Shown: positions 10,986-22,990 of the stretch, piece after piece
Layout: the number at the start of each line of letters is the position of its first letter
How positions within the stretch are numbered: position 1 is the first letter of the stretch
DNA from: Bostrychus sinensis
Taxonomy: Eukaryota > Chordata > Actinopteri > Gobiiformes > Eleotridae
Length of the DNA stretch: 64,000 bases
Direction: 5' to 3'
NCBI GenBank assembly: GCA_020698575.1
Contig: CM036250.1
Coordinates: forward strand, 24,936,000 to 24,999,999
Notes under the pieces: generated by a model
Seen by the model: only the letters and a program-made list of their open reading frames with translations
Told to the model about the DNA's origin: nothing
Database searches by the model: none
Program-made: the position numbers and the translations under genes

Positions 10986-11735
10986 GCTGGAAGGAAGGAA
11001 GATAAACATGTTTGGAAGGCAAAAACTAAGGGGAAAACATCCAGAAAAAACACACATTGCCAGTCTTGTTAAATGTTTGGGCGAGTTTTATTCTAAAAGA
11101 AAAAAATCTACTGTAAATCAATATGGATCTCTTTACATTCATAACATCCACATTGATTCATGGATGTCATGAATCAATATAATGCAAACACTCTTTCTTC
11201 CATTAGAGCAGATGCTTGCTATTCACTAATGAGTATGACAGAAAAAGTAAAACTTGATGTACTTTTAAATAAATTGTATTTGGCTTCTATTGTACGTATA
11301 TGTAACATAACACAGCTGTATCCTATCACTATATTGTAACAAGAAATGACTCATATCTGGGTCACTAAACGTATTATGACTCAGTCTAATCAAAACAAAA
11401 TTATATGCTTTTAATTTAACTATTACTCACAATTAAAATAGGCAGAGTATTATCTGTTACCTAACTAACCAGGATAAACCAGAAAATAAATATTTTTTGT
11501 TGTTTTTGCACTGGGTCTATAGCCTTTTTAAATAATGTATTCACGAGACTCATTCTACAGGTGAAGATTGTGTCGGTCCAGTCTGTTAGACCTTTTTTTT
11601 TTTTTTATTATAGAAGAGATAGCACAATAAGCGCCTTACTTTCACCATTGGAGGAGAGTCACCATAGAAACCTGCAGGTAGAGTACACGTGTTTATTTCA
11701 GTCTCTTAGAACAGGAGTTACAGAAAATACCATAA
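10986..11735. other. Non-coding stretch, nothing specific
   Basis: AT-rich; T14 run near 11590. No exon or repeat recognised. Confidence 0.35.
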
Positions 11736-11927
11736 TGTGGTGGAAGTTCACAAAAGAGACGAGGAGTAGCATATAGAGTCTCTACTTTATTCAGTGGAAA
11801 CTTCCTACAAACTGTATCTCATTTCACAGTAAAGAACAACTACATCTGCTGGAGCCACATCCTCTCACAATCCCTTCAGAATAAAGGCTTATATTCTTGT
11901 GTGAGGTCTCTATATGTGTCCGCCACA
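11736..11927 (-). repeat. 3' LTR of the gypsy element
   Basis: 192 bp, TGTGGCGGAC … CCACCACA on the minus strand, paired with 14183-14368. A few substitutions between the LTRs suggest moderate age. Confidence 0.85.
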
Positions 11928-11951
11928 CAGGCCCCCTCCAAACACATAGAA

Positions 11952-13514
11952 TTACACATTACGTTGAAGAACAACAAAAGCAAAAATACAGTGCAAAATC
12001 GGATATGGAAAATTCAGCAAACGACTAGTTGGCTGAATAACCCGGCCACTATGGCTTTGCTTAACGGCCACAGGGGACGAGACCTGGAACAGGAATGCGG
12101 CCTTGCTTACGGTTAGGCCGAACACATGCAGGGGATAACCCAGCAGGAGAGAGAGGAACAGGAGCCCTATCAGGGGCAGAAACAGAAGGGCGGCCCCGGC
12201 AAGGAGGTAGACCCAGCTCCACAGGAGCCCGTTCCTGACAACCCCCCAAAAATCCATCAAAAAATCCTTTTGCCCCACTTCGAGAACGTTAAAGGGGCTG
12301 TTGTACGGAGGCTGAAAGGGAGAATGGTGTGCATCATGGAGAATAAAAACATACTTTGTAAACATTAAGTCCTTAGGGACGTACAGTTGTGGAAGATAGT
12401 GATGCACAGGCACTGGTGCGAAAACCCTTTCTTCCCCCTGGAAAACCATCCTACTAGCCCCACTGGGGGCTGCACTCAGGGCACCCGGAAGGAACTCCTC
12501 AGAGACCCTCAAAGGCTGACCCAAAACTAATTCTGCCGAGGAGAACCACAAATCCTCTTTAGAAGCTGAGCCAAGGACAACGGTCACGTCATTTTAGCCC
12601 CCACCTGTTTAACAGACCCTTTGACACCGGGGTGTGCAAGGGAGCGAACAGCATTAAAAACCCGGTGATGCCATCGGTTGGGAACCAACAGGTGTGGTTT
12701 GCCCATAGAGACATTGTAAAGCAGGGCTGCACCACTGTCGTGAAATGAGATATCCTCCAACCGCAAGCCAGACAATCTTGTTGCTCTTGCCGGTCATGTG
12801 CTGAATGTCAGTAGTCAATTCAGAAATGTCAGAAAGCTGCAACTGCTGCCAAGCCGACAATGGCACACAAACGTGGTAAACTCGTGGCCCTCCAGTAAGA
12901 ACCGAAATGGCGTGTGGCAAGGAATAGGGCTAGAAGTTCCCTGTTGAAAGTACTGTACTTCCTTTCGACGTAATGTAGCTTCCTGCTAAAAAAGGCCAGA
13001 GGCTGCCAGGCCACTATCTACCCACTGTTCGCACACCGCCCAGGTGACGTGCCAGTTGTCAGGGCAACAGGGGCCGCCAGAGATCGGTGGGCCAACAATG
13101 CGGCATTGACAAGAGCCATTTTTGCATCGTCGAATGCCTGTACTCTTACAGGGAACCACTCTATTGCCTTTTTGCCTTAAGAGCATCGTACATCGTCATC
13201 ATCGTCATCATCATAGTACGAGTGGCCCGGGGAATAAAACGGTTATAAAAATTCACTATCCCCAAAAACTCTTGCGGGGTCTTAACCGAGAGGGGGCTCA
13301 GAAAAACCGAGAATGTGGGGACCATGAGGCTGGGAAACTCAGCAAACAGAAAGTGTCGTCCTGAAGCAGCATCCTCAATGAAAAGCAGTTTACTGGAGTT
13401 GCCGGCGCTCACAGCTGCCAACACACGATGGCCTTCTTGTTTTCCTGCTGCCGAAACGTGCACAGCAGAATGCAGAGCTTCACCTCCACTCCAGAATGGC
13501 GGTGATAGAAACAC
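11952..13514 (-). pseudogene. pol remnant (protease, RT end, RNase H, integrase fragments)
   Basis: In order on the minus strand: a protease-like start (GNSSKLLFIEDAASGRHFL), directly followed by the RT connection motif QEFLGIVNFYNRFIPRA, RNase H with FFSRKLHYVERKYSTFNREL (12829-13014), a SELTTDIQHMTGKSN linker, FNAVRSLAHPGVK, and the integrase C-terminal part (SSAELVLGQPLRV, YVFILHDAHHSPFQPPY, 11952-12587). The active-site cores of protease, RT and integrase are absent. Confidence 0.75.
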
Positions 13515-14160
13515 AGACCACCTCCTTTCTTCCTAGAGTCTGCAACAGCAGTCACAGTTTCAACATCATCTGGGCATTTGCTGCAGCACGTTGGGTAACA
13601 GGGCATGCACTGACTACTGTCTGGATGCCAGTAACAGTCTGTCCGCCTCCTCTGCCAAACCATGGTAATCCTGGGTACATACCAGGGGAAAGCTGGCCAG
13701 AGCGGTGCGTACAGGAGGTGAGAGCTGACGCAGGAACAGATACACAAACAGAAACTAAGCATCTCCTGAGCCAAGCAGTGTTAACACATTCTTCATCAGT
13801 TCAGAGGCTTACCGTCACCAAAGCCCGTCAGAGACAGCAGGCGGTCAGCCTGCTCCATATCCAAGAGCTGATACAGGCAAAGCAGTTGTGCCTTCAGTGT
13901 CCCATACTTGTCAGTATGCGGCGGGTCTTGCAGCACTCCCATCAACCGGAGTGTAGTAGCAGAATCCAATGGCACGACGACATGAAAATACTTGGTGTCG
14001 TCTGTTGTGATCCCGCAGAGGTGAAACTGGGCCTCCACGTGCTGGAACCATGGCTCTGGATCATGTTGCCAGAAATCCATGAGAGATTGGTGGCCGCAAA
14101 AACAGCGGGAGAAATTGCGACTGTGGCAGACAAGGTGTCTTCACAGTCTACTGACGACAT
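13409..14160 (-). pseudogene. gag remnant of the gypsy element
   Basis: An ATG at 14160 opens a short frame. The gag core with FWQHDPEPWFQHVEAQF lies in another frame at 13796-14080. A Cys-rich tail (GLCFYHRHSG … CILLCTF) sits at the end of the frame 13409-13774. Frameshifts separate the parts, so no complete Gag can be made. Confidence 0.7.
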
Positions 14161-14166
14161 GTTCCA

Positions 14167-14181
14167 ACGTCGGGCTCACCA
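14167..14181 (-). other. Primer-binding site, tRNA-Trp type
   Basis: TGGTGAGCCCGACGT differs at one position from the complement of the 3' end of vertebrate tRNA-Trp (TGGTGACCCCGACGT). Trp priming is known for the CsRn1 group of Ty3/gypsy elements. Confidence 0.7.
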
Positions 14182-14182
14182 A

Positions 14183-14368
14183 TGTGGAAGTTCACAAAAG
14201 AGAGGGGTAGCGTATAGAGTCTCTACTTTATTCAGTAGAAACTTCCAACAAACTGTATCTCATTTCACAGTAAAGAACAACTACATCTGCTGGAGCCACA
14301 TCCTCTCACAATCCCTTCAGAATAAAGGCTTATATTCTTGTGTAAGGTCTCTATATGTGACCGCCACA
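14183..14368 (-). repeat. 5' LTR of the gypsy element
   Basis: 186 bp beginning TGTGGCGGTC and ending CTTCCACA on the minus strand. Over 90% identical to the left LTR; the length difference is two 3-bp indels. CCTTTATTCTGAAGGG and a CTTTATTCAGT stretch are shared. Confidence 0.85.
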
Positions 14369-15600
14369 ATGTCACCTATGTGTGCGCAACACATTTATTT
14401 ATTACAGACCAAAGAAACCTACCAAGAAATCAGAGAAATGCTAAAATAGTTTGTCTTTGGGTCCCAGCCAGCCAGTCCCAGGCCAATGAGTAACATGGGT
14501 TTAGTGGAAGACATGCCTGCATAGACAAAAGCCAGGACAAAGCATGACATTGCATGGTTTAATGTGGAGAAGAAACCCGTGGGCCTGACAGGCAAATTTG
14601 TGGGAAATATTATACTAAGTCGACAGCAATGTAGTCGCTTACTTACTAACACGGCCAAAATATAAGCCTAATAAGCGCAAATGCATCATCGAATACATGC
14701 ATCATTGCCATAGGAACACCCAGGTGTGTAATTTGCGCGCACTTCTCACTTGGACTTTCACATGCGATCCTGGTAGGTGACCTTGAACTTATTTCTTTCA
14801 GGCTATAAACCGAATTGATACAAGTGACACAACAATCACCTGTTGGTAAAATAATTGCAGCATTCAAATGTATTGTTTACATTTGTTCCAGATTTACGAA
14901 AAAGCCTATAGCTACTGAAAAAGTGAGCCCACTTTACCCGTCAACGATTTGGTTCTTCTCACTGAAGGGAAAATAAATTAAAAAAAATTCTGTACATTGG
15001 TGTGTGTAATATTTTTTGAATGATTATGACAAAGCCTCTAGGATTCAGTTGATTTTAATCAATGAATAACTGTGAATTTAGGATTTAATGTTAGGATATG
15101 AGCTAGGCTAAAAAAGCTAAGTGACTTTCTTTCAATGATTTCTTCCTCTGTTCTGATAAATACGTATATGGAGAAAATGACTTAAATCTGTAGGCAGGGA
15201 TGCTAACTTTACATATTATCAGTAAACAGGGGACATTGGGATTTTATTTTCTGGGCTTTTCACAAATTTAACGCAACATATTTGGATAAAACATGGCTCC
15301 CGAGCTGAGATGTGTTGCAGGTCCATCCATAAAACTGAAACTGTGTAGACTATGTGTTAAATACCAATAACAGAATCTACACATACCTAAAGGGTTATAA
15401 GTGTTGTGCACTACATTTGAGTTTATATTTAACAACAAAATAATTAACATAATAAAGGTATAAACACATTATACCTGTCAAAATTTTCCACATCTATACT
15501 TAGTAGAAATGTAAAACTATTACTGTTACCAATAGTCCACTTGATGAACTGGTTTATCTTCTGTAGCAGAAAATGTTAATATTTATGTTTTGTTAGATAT
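14369..15600. other. Non-coding stretch, nothing specific
   Basis: No exon or repeat recognised. Confidence 0.35.
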
Positions 15601-15615
15601 TGTTAGACTATTGTT

Positions 15616-16126
15616 ATGTTCTGCACAGTTAACTTCCCCTGTCCCGTTGCTGTGGCCCCTGCTGGTCTTCCTGTCCATCTTGGTGGTGCTAGGAACACTG
15701 GTGTTGACAATGTGATTGACAGCTCTTTGGATGAGGAACATGCACCTGTAAGTGAGTTTATTGCAGCCTCACCAAGTCCTTGTCTAGTGCTGGGTGTCTC
15801 TCCTCTGGACTCGTCTGATGAGGAGGCAGAGGAGCGGGAAGAAGACATGGAGGACTTTTGGGCCTTTCTGGACAAAGTGGATTTGGACTTGAAGGAGAGT
15901 CACTTCCCACCTCTGGAGTTTGTCTTCTGCTGCACCTCCCAGGATCCTATTCCAGAGGGAGATGGAGAGAGATCGCCCGTCGACCCCCGGTCCTCAGCAG
16001 CAGGAGGCCTCAATTCTTGCTCCTGCCTCTCCAGCTCTTGCTCAGCCATGGCCCCTCTGCAAGCGATTCAGGGAGGATGATGATGATGAGGGAAACCATG
16101 CTAGCTCCAAGAGGCCACACTGTTAG
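15616..16126 (+). pseudogene. Acidic Ser/Pro-rich ORF pair, unknown, possibly a decayed gene
   Basis: A 154-codon frame (15616-16080) has an acidic stretch (SPLDSSDEEAEEREEDMEDFW) and is GC-richer than the surroundings. A second, overlapping frame to 16126 ends KRFREDDDDEGNHASSKRPHC-stop, which looks more protein-like than the first frame's own end. One frameshift near 15950 would join them. The start follows a TTCTGCACAG acceptor-like site. I do not recognise a family. It could be a retrocopy, a transposon-borne gene or chance. Confidence 0.3.
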
Positions 16127-16249
16127 AAAGCCTCCACCTCCACCTCCTGAAGATTTGATCTTGAGCATTTCAGTCCATCACCACCTGGATGTAAGAATTA
16201 TTGTACATAGTTCTTTAGTTCTTAGTGCCCAGGATCACTTCTTCTACAA

Positions 16250-16425
16250 TAGAATTAGCCTACTCTGCATGTTTTAAGTTGATGGGGGAAACTGTAGCAC
16301 CTAAAGGAAACCCATCCAGACACGGGGAGAACATGCAAACTCCACACAGAAAGGCCCCACATTGTCCGAGAATCAAACCTGGGACCTTGTTGCTGTGAGA
16401 GTGCTGACAACTTTGCCACTGTACA
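16250..16425 (-). repeat. tRNA-derived SINE, reverse orientation
   Basis: On the minus strand: CACAGCAACAAGGTCCCAGG, TGTGTGGAGTTTGCATGTTC, CCCGTGTCTGGATGGGTTTC. Same family as 5786 and 8125. Confidence 0.7.
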
Positions 16426-17873
16426 AGAGAGGAGTTCTGCCCCTGTAAGTCCAAGTTGTTTAGCTGCAAATATATATTTTTACATTTTTATCAAAGCTCT
16501 GTCTGCTCTTTTTTCCTAAAACAAAAGAGAAGTCTAATTTTTGCTAAGCCTGACCACTCATCAGAAATTTCAAGTGAAAATGTTAAACCCAGCTGGTGCC
16601 TGTGTTTGTGTTGTTGTATTTAGTAGAGAGTGCATAATATCTTAGTGATCAATTTCTGGGTTTATGGTTAAAGGTATAGATTATCTGACATGGCTTTAGA
16701 AAAATAATGTGATTGAAAAAGTAACTTGTTCGAAAACATGAGAGGACAAAAAGATTGTCATAATGATATTGAGAGTCTATTTTGGCAGTGAATAGTAAAT
16801 CGTGCCTTTCTCCATATACATAATTGCATGACCTTTGCACCCCGAATCTAACAACATCAGAGTGACCTGTTTCACACTATTGGATGAGGTTGCATGTCAC
16901 TGATGCTATTAATCCATGGCAGTTGAGATGACATGAGCTGGTGCTGCAAAAAATAGAAATGCAAATGGTGACAGTTTCATAACTCTTGATATAGAGACCA
17001 TTATTCTGGTCTGTTTACGGTTTACTCCAGCACTGCAGCTTTCCCTACTTTTCTTGGGCTAATTATAGCAAAATGATCCTACATAGAAGCTGGAAATTGA
17101 TTGACTAAGAATGCAATGTGATGTATATTGAAAAGGAGACACTACACATTATTCACTGCAATCCCAGATGTATAATTTTAGTATTGGTTTTCAAAGCGCA
17201 GGAGGGTTTATAGTTACACTGTCTAAACATGGGCTCAGTGTGAGACTCAATCAGAGGTGATTTACTGCTCTCACACAGACACCAATGGCTGTATTATAAA
17301 ATTGGCAATGTGATTCCCAGATGTAGTTTTCTTTATACCATCACTGTGCTTTATAATGCAAAGGATCTATGCACATCAGATTTAGGTTGTTATTCTTGTG
17401 TGGGACTAATTTCAATGTAGTATAGTTTAGTAGAGTGTTTATGAAACCTCTATGTTCACTTGTGGTGAGAGATCAGAAAAGGAAGCTGACAAACATTTAA
17501 TAGCCCCTGGTGTTTTGGTAACAGGATTAGAGGGCAGACTGCACACAGCGCTCATGTGGTCCCCATCTCATTTAATTCAACGTGTTGTCGTTAAGTCTGT
17601 CATTAAGTGTCGTGTCTGATTATTCCCCTTCAAAGTGAATGTGGCAGATCCAGAAGACATTCCTCGCCAGGGCACAGTAAGGCAGAGATAGTGAAGGCAA
17701 ATGGACGTAAACACAGGTTAGAAAGTTCATTGCCAATTAAAATTATCACTATTATGTCTCTTCCACTTTTTAAGTTTTCTTTCCTGTGTTTTGTTTGTTT
17801 CCATTTTCACTGCCTTACTTTGCCCCTTATGAGGAAAGTCTTCTTGATACTAGTACTTTGTTCCAGAGGTGGA
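16426..17873. other. Non-coding stretch, nothing specific
   Basis: No exon or repeat recognised; the 103-codon ORF at 17607 lacks recognisable features. Confidence 0.35.
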
Positions 17874-18182
17874 AAGTACTGGAACCATTTACTCAAATCA
17901 TTTACTGAAGCTTTCTGAGTACCTTTTTTGTACTTTCCCTTTGTAAAGTGGGTGGGTAGTGGGTAGTAATAGGAGTAGGAGTTGTAGTAATTGCAGTAGT
18001 AGTGGTGATAGTGATAGAAGTAATTAGGAGTAGTAATAGTAGTAGTGGTAGCAGTAGTATAGTAGTACTAGCAGTTGTAATAATAATTCTGTTCAGTAGT
18101 ATTACTTCTACTTGAGTCTTATTTATTTATCTAAAGTAACAGTAGTTTATTTGAGTACAGGTTTGGAGTACTTCTTCCAGTG
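17874..18182. mobile_element. Tol2-like hAT miniature element with AGT triplet core
   Basis: Ends CAGAGGTGGAAAGTACT and, read inward from the right, CACTGGAAGAAGTACT. Flanks CTTTGTTC and CTTAATTC agree at 6 of 8 positions. The core (17960-18080) is AGT/GGT triplets. Confidence 0.65.
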
Positions 18183-19057
18183 CTTAATTCTGCTGAATAT
18201 TTATTTTTATTTGATTTCAAAGCGGGTTAGCCAAAGATCCATTGTCTGCAGTTTGGGCAGATCTTTTTTGATTTGTGCCACATGAAAAGCGGTGCAAGAT
18301 AAAACTGATAGGTTTCTGAAAGAATTCTTGCACAGACCTCAGCTCTCATTCCTTTGCCATCATTTAATTTGCACCTTTATTCAACAAATGGTTTTCACAG
18401 TTGTTTCCTCCAGAGTGAGCCCCACTAAAGCAAGACAGCAGACAGCTACACAAAGCACTTAAATTGATTAGCATGGCGCTGTCTGTTCTCACTCCATAGG
18501 TGAGCTGAGTGTCCTTCGGGAGTGCAGACATATGTGGCAGAGACATAAAGATGAATGCCATTTGTGGCATATATCTTCCTGAGCCCTATAGCCCAGCCTG
18601 AGGAGAGTTATTTTCCACCTCTGATTATGTCTGAATCTTTCATAATGACCTTGCATAAAAAAAAATATGATTGTAGGAATTTTGGAAGCATGTTTGATCA
18701 CAATGAAATTCTGGCCAATTCTTCTGTCTCACTCTGATGTTTTTTTGTTTTTTTGTTTTTGGTTCAGATCCATGAAGGTGGATTATCAGTGCAGCGTGAC
18801 TCTCATCCTTGTGTATTGTGGCTCACCAGAGAATCAATGGCTCATCTCCTGAAAGCTCTTAGCGGTCTTAAGTGTAAGTAGTCATGACTCCATCATTAAC
18901 CCTTTTGTAACCCCCATTCAAGCAAACAATATGATTTTTAATTCACTTAAATGCACTTATTGTAAAGTTTAAATACTGATCTATGAGTTTTCTTCTTTCA
19001 GTTCAGCTGTGTTCAATAATCTGTTTCCTAGCATGGCATCATTCTCATATTGATAGA
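18183..19057. other. Non-coding stretch, nothing specific
   Basis: No exon or repeat recognised. The overlapping ORFs at 18364-18852 are short and random in composition. Confidence 0.35.
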
Positions 19058-19152
19058 TTTTATGCTGGATGCCCTTCCTGATGATGCAACCCTCTTTTAT
19101 CCAGGCTTGGGACCGGTGGAAAAGGTATGCTGACTTGTGACCCTCTAAGGCT
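19058..19152 (-). repeat. SINE fragment, reverse orientation
   Basis: CTGGATGCCCTTCCTGATG, TTTATCCAGGCTTGGGACCG and GACTTGTGACCCTC are the reverse complement of the CCACAAGGGGTCACAAGCCAG family. Confidence 0.65.
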
Positions 19153-19362
19153 AGATCGTTCATCTGTGGGATTTAATGATAATTAATTGATAATTATAGT
19201 ATGACTTGTCAGCCTGGCTGGTTATAGATATAGCCCCATTAGTCACAGCTATACTTGATACATCGGCCTGGACCTCATCTAATGAATGCATTCAGATAAA
19301 AGAATATTACATTTCCAAAAAACACTGCTCTCATTTGTTCTCATAGGAAGACTTGTCTGTTG

Positions 19363-19837
19363 TATAAACCGATTTTTTCCAAAATTGAGAGTCTGTTTAA
19401 AATATAAATGAAAACAAAATAGTTTGGTTTGCAAATCTCATAAAAACATATTTTATTTAGAATATAACATACAGCATTTCAGATGTTTAGTTGTTCCTGA
19501 TAGACAGTGATTTCCAGCACAGAATAACATCTGCTTTCATTCCTCGCTTGAAGATCTGAAGATCAGGAGCATCCAGTGAACCCAATACTAATAATGCAGA
19601 CTCTGCCTTTTTAAAAATGCTTCTTTTATACCCAGACATTGCACTGAAATGTTGCTAATTAAATTAATTAGCTGCTCCTCCACTCCAACTGAAATTGTAA
19701 AATATATCTGTTTCAGCACCTGGTATGTTGTTTATATTCTTTTGTGGATAAAATATTGTTTGATCGATTGTATGATATTTGCAGATGATTGCATTCTCTG
19801 TTTTACAGTGTCCCAACATTTTCAAAATTGGGGTTGT
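19363..19837. mobile_element. Tc1/mariner-like non-autonomous element
   Basis: The left end (AACCGATTTTTTCCAAAATTGAGAG … TTTGCAAATCTCATA) and the right end (ACAGTGTCCCAACATTTTC, AAAATTGGGGTTGTTG) are inverted, diverged copies of the AACCCCAATT…TTGGGAC terminal repeat common in fish Tc1 elements. No transposase reading frame remains. Confidence 0.6.
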
Positions 19838-20924
19838 TGATTTGATGAGCTAAAAATATATGTATAAAAATGGGATGGTGTGTGACCCAGTGCCAGTATG
19901 GTAATTGTGAAGGGATGCTGGGACAGGACATGAAGCTCAGGTTGGCCTGTACATGTTCGCACATAGCACAAACAAGTGTTTCCAGGAAATTGTGATGTTT
20001 TGTTTACATGCTTAAGGTCAACTATAAAAAGCAAGGGTGCATGAGGAGTGAACACAACATTTGTCCCATGGCTCTTCAACAATACCAAGTGTTTTTACAC
20101 ACTGGAAATAAGTGTTTGTCATGTTTGCCTGTGCATTTTCCGTGTTTTTTAAAATGGTGATGTCAGCGGCGAGACCTGAAGAAAAATAGTGTGAATTGTA
20201 TTTATTCTCAGTGGAGTTGTGGTGGCTTCGTGGAAGAAAATTAACTTTTTAACTTTTCTGTTCAATGGATGATGATAATGCTTTTTTGTTTGTTTTTTAA
20301 GTTGTGTTTTTGCTCAGATGTTGGAGACTATCCCACCAACTATGAGCCTGAGGTGGGTTACACTCTGGACAATTGCCAGTAAATAGCACACACTGACAAA
20401 CAACAACACACTTTATTCACTAAAGGCAAATTACTCTGTATTCTCCACTTCACTTTTATATGTGAGCTACAGGGAGGACATGCAGACTCCATACAGAGAG
20501 ATGTATGTACACTATATTTGCATACCTTTTAGGATCTGTATTCCAGGGATGATATAATGTTAAGTGTAATTTTTTTTTCACTGTTAAAGTTATCCAATTT
20601 TGGCTTTACATTGTATTGTAAAGTATTGTTGGTACACCCTAGCTTTCTGGATGAAAGGTAGATTGTATGTCAGGCTTGTTTGTTGCTGTGACAGTGAAGG
20701 ATGAGGATCCTGCTTATCGTGCTGCTGATCAAATCAAAGGGCGGCCAGGCTGGCACAAGCTGTAATAAAGACAACACATCACTGTCATCCTCATTATCTA
20801 AGTCTCCATTGACCCCATCACCTCTGTAACACTGTAACACCACTCAGCTGGCCACTCAAGGGTCATTAGCCTATCAAAATAAACTGATGTGTCACAGAGT
20901 ACTTCTCTTCTGGGGCCTATTGCT
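19838..20924. other. Non-coding stretch, nothing specific
   Basis: No exon or repeat recognised. Confidence 0.35.
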
Positions 20925-21670
20925 AGAAGCTGGTTTAGTTTTAGTTCAGGGTAAGTTTAGGGCAACTCAGCGTTTTCTGTCTCCAGAAAGAGGTTTGGTT
21001 TAGAGCAGGTTAATCGTCATGGTAACAGACTCCACACAGCTACCTTGGTCTGGAGCAGGGTAAGATCTGGTTTAGAGACTGAGAAACCAACATGGACCAA
21101 TCAGCTGTGAGCAAAATGACACATCTCATCTAACCTTTTGTTCTGGGCCTCAATTTTTTCACATTAAAAGAATGTGTCAAAGCTGTTATGTAAAATATAT
21201 ATTTTTTAATGATTGACTTTTATATAAACCCATGAAACAGGTGGAGGTAATGAGTTTTTATATTTAAATCAGTTTTATCTTCACTGTGAACCTATTGTCA
21301 TTTGTTTCTAGTCTTCAGCAGATTAGCTCCACCTATGCCCTGCTGTGATAGCCCCGCCTCCTTCCCCTCTAGACTGAATGCTATTGGCTGAACTGTGCCA
21401 GTGTCTGCCTGACCAGTGCTGCAGTAATCAGTGGTTGAGGGTTTAACTCTGAGTTGACAGAGACGTTCAGAACCAGCTTCAAGCAACACATGAACCCTAG
21501 AGTTACTCAGTTTGGATTTGATTAGTTTTAGTAACCCTGAAGTTACTCCACAACTATGAGTTTGTTCAGCCTGGTTTGTTGTGGTTTAGTCCTGGTTCAC
21601 TTCTTTAAAGCTGGTACTTTAAAAGCGAATTCCTTTTTTGTCTAAGACCCAGGCCCTCACAGTTAGGTAC
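20925..21670. repeat. Possible miniature transposon, unclassified
   Basis: TTTTCTGTCTCCAGAAAGAGG, GGTTTAGAGCAGGTTAAT, CATGGTAACAGACTCC and later CTGAAGTTACTCC resemble parts of a frequent fish repeat. A TGGTTTAGTCCTGGTTC stretch at 21585 belongs to the dispersed minisatellite motif. Ends are not defined. Confidence 0.3.
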
Positions 21671-21846
21671 ATCCTTCTGTAAATTCAATGGAGTATAGCA
21701 AGACAAATGTCCCATTACTCAGAGCATTTAACATCGGTCTGCAGGTATCAGATGGGGAGGTCCTTAGGGGAGACTCCAGTGAAGCCGAGGAAGTGAGGTG
21801 TGAGTGAAAACAGCACAGCGGAGTGTTACAGGTCATGCTTAACATC

Positions 21847-22270
21847 TGCAGTACAATGGAGAAGTTACAAACAAAGAAAGGTGTATGTATAAGGTGACAA
21901 AAGGTGTATCAGTGTACAGAAATACACAAAATTACCAAAAAGATAAAACTCCAAACTAGAAGCACTTAGAGAGTAGACTTCTGCCAAGGCATTGGTCATA
22001 TCATGCAATCCCAAAGATATAGTGCCCAGATTTAAAACTGATTAAAACTGCAAAAACTTCTAGTTCAGGAGTAGATGCTCTTTCCATTGGAAACTTTCCT
22101 GGATCTAAACTGTGATCTGGATCCACACAGAAATGAATTATTGCCTTGGCGCATGCTCTTTAATAAATAAAAAGCTACAATAAAACATATATATTTATTA
22201 AATCACTCTTAGTTAAAAGTATTTTTACCCCTCTCTTTTTACCCCCCTAAAACCTTTGCACAAACTGTAT
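21847..22270 (+). mobile_element. Mariner-like non-autonomous element (ACAGTACTGTGCAAAGG family)
   Basis: Contains GGTGTATCAGTGTACAGAAATAC, AGAAGCACTTAGAGAGTAGAC, CTGCCAAGGCATTGGTC, CTGTGATCTGGATCCACAC and ends AAACCTTTGCACAAACTG-TA. It is collinear with the copies at 29896 and 53966. Confidence 0.6.
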
Positions 22271-22494
22271 ATTGCAGCCTTTTTTTTTTTTTCTTAAAAT
22301 CACAAATCTCACTGACACAAGTGAGTAAAATCAAAATTAAAATGGCCAGGCTAAGGACAAATATGTTGTGTAAGAACTTGAGGCAGTGATATCAATTGCC
22401 CTATTGTAGTAGAACAATAGTGTCTGATGAATGAAGTATTCTGAAAAGCCCCGTCTTGAAATGAGCTCCTCTCATAGTAAACAAAGTCATTAAA

Positions 22495-22740
22495 AGCCCT
22501 TGTGAAGCTAAAACTAGAAGCACTTGGAAATATGCTTCTCAGAACTGGAACTGAAGGTGATCCAGGTCACAAAGCTAAAGAACTCACTAAAATGAATAAT
22601 TTGTTCCTTTATGACCCTTTATGGAAGCAGTTAGTATCGTTAGCTCTATCTCGCATTGGCACAGAATTCTTTAAAAAAAATTCTGGATCCAGATAGTGCA
22701 AAAATCAAATTTCTTCCTTGGCCTGTTAATGTTAACGCTT
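22495..22740. repeat. Related mariner-like fragment
   Basis: TAAAACTAGAAGCACTTGG, TTTATGGAAGCAGTTAGTA, ATCTCGCATTGGCACAGAATT and TTCTGGATCCAGATAGTGC share blocks with the copies at 21847 and 29896. It is followed by an A28 run at 22743-22770. Confidence 0.4.
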
Positions 22741-22779
22741 TACTAAAAAAAAAAAAAAAAAAAAAAAAAAATCACAAAC

Positions 22780-22990
22780 CAACTTAGGGAAGTGGTTAGT
22801 TCCCTGTCTTTGGTTCGAGAGCTCAGGTGTTTGATTACCCTTAGCCCCAGCCAGACTTTTTGCCTATCCCAAGCCTGGTTAAACTGAGAGGGCTGCTTCA
22901 GGACAGGCATCAGACATAAAAAAAACAAAAACAAACAGCCAAATTACCCAATCAAATGATGTGAAACAAAAAAAATGGAGTGGCAAAACT
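22780..22990 (+). repeat. SINE fragment (CCACAAGGGGTCACAAGCCAG family)
   Basis: AAGTGGTTAGTTCCCTG, CCAAGCCTGGTTAAACTGAG, CAATCAAATGATGTGAAAC and GGAGTGGCAAAACTGAG occur in the family's order, diverged. Confidence 0.45.

Larger units (their letters stand above)
11736..14368 (-). mobile_element. Defective Ty3/gypsy LTR retrotransposon (CsRn1-like), minus strand
   Basis: Two direct LTRs (186 and 192 bp, TG…CA) flank about 2.25 kb. Next to the right (5') LTR a primer-binding site complementary to tRNA-Trp (TGGTGAGCCCGACGT, 14167-14181) starts one base after the LTR. A polypurine tract GGAGGGGGCCTG (11928-11939 on plus) precedes the left (3') LTR. The interior keeps fragments of gag, protease, the end of reverse transcriptase, RNase H and integrase in the right order but in several frames, with large parts missing. 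A full element of this type is clearly longer. No clean target duplication is visible (CATAA left, ATGTC right). Confidence 0.85.

Noticed and set aside
11731..14373. AATGT as a 5-bp target duplication of the gypsy element (11734-11738 and 14368-14372)
   Set aside because: It would require LTR ends that do not start with TG and end with CA and would not fit the position of the primer-binding site.
13496..14449. 317-codon plus-strand ORF, the longest outside prickle2's last exon
   Set aside because: It runs antisense through the gypsy gag region and into an LTR, and has no domain of its own.
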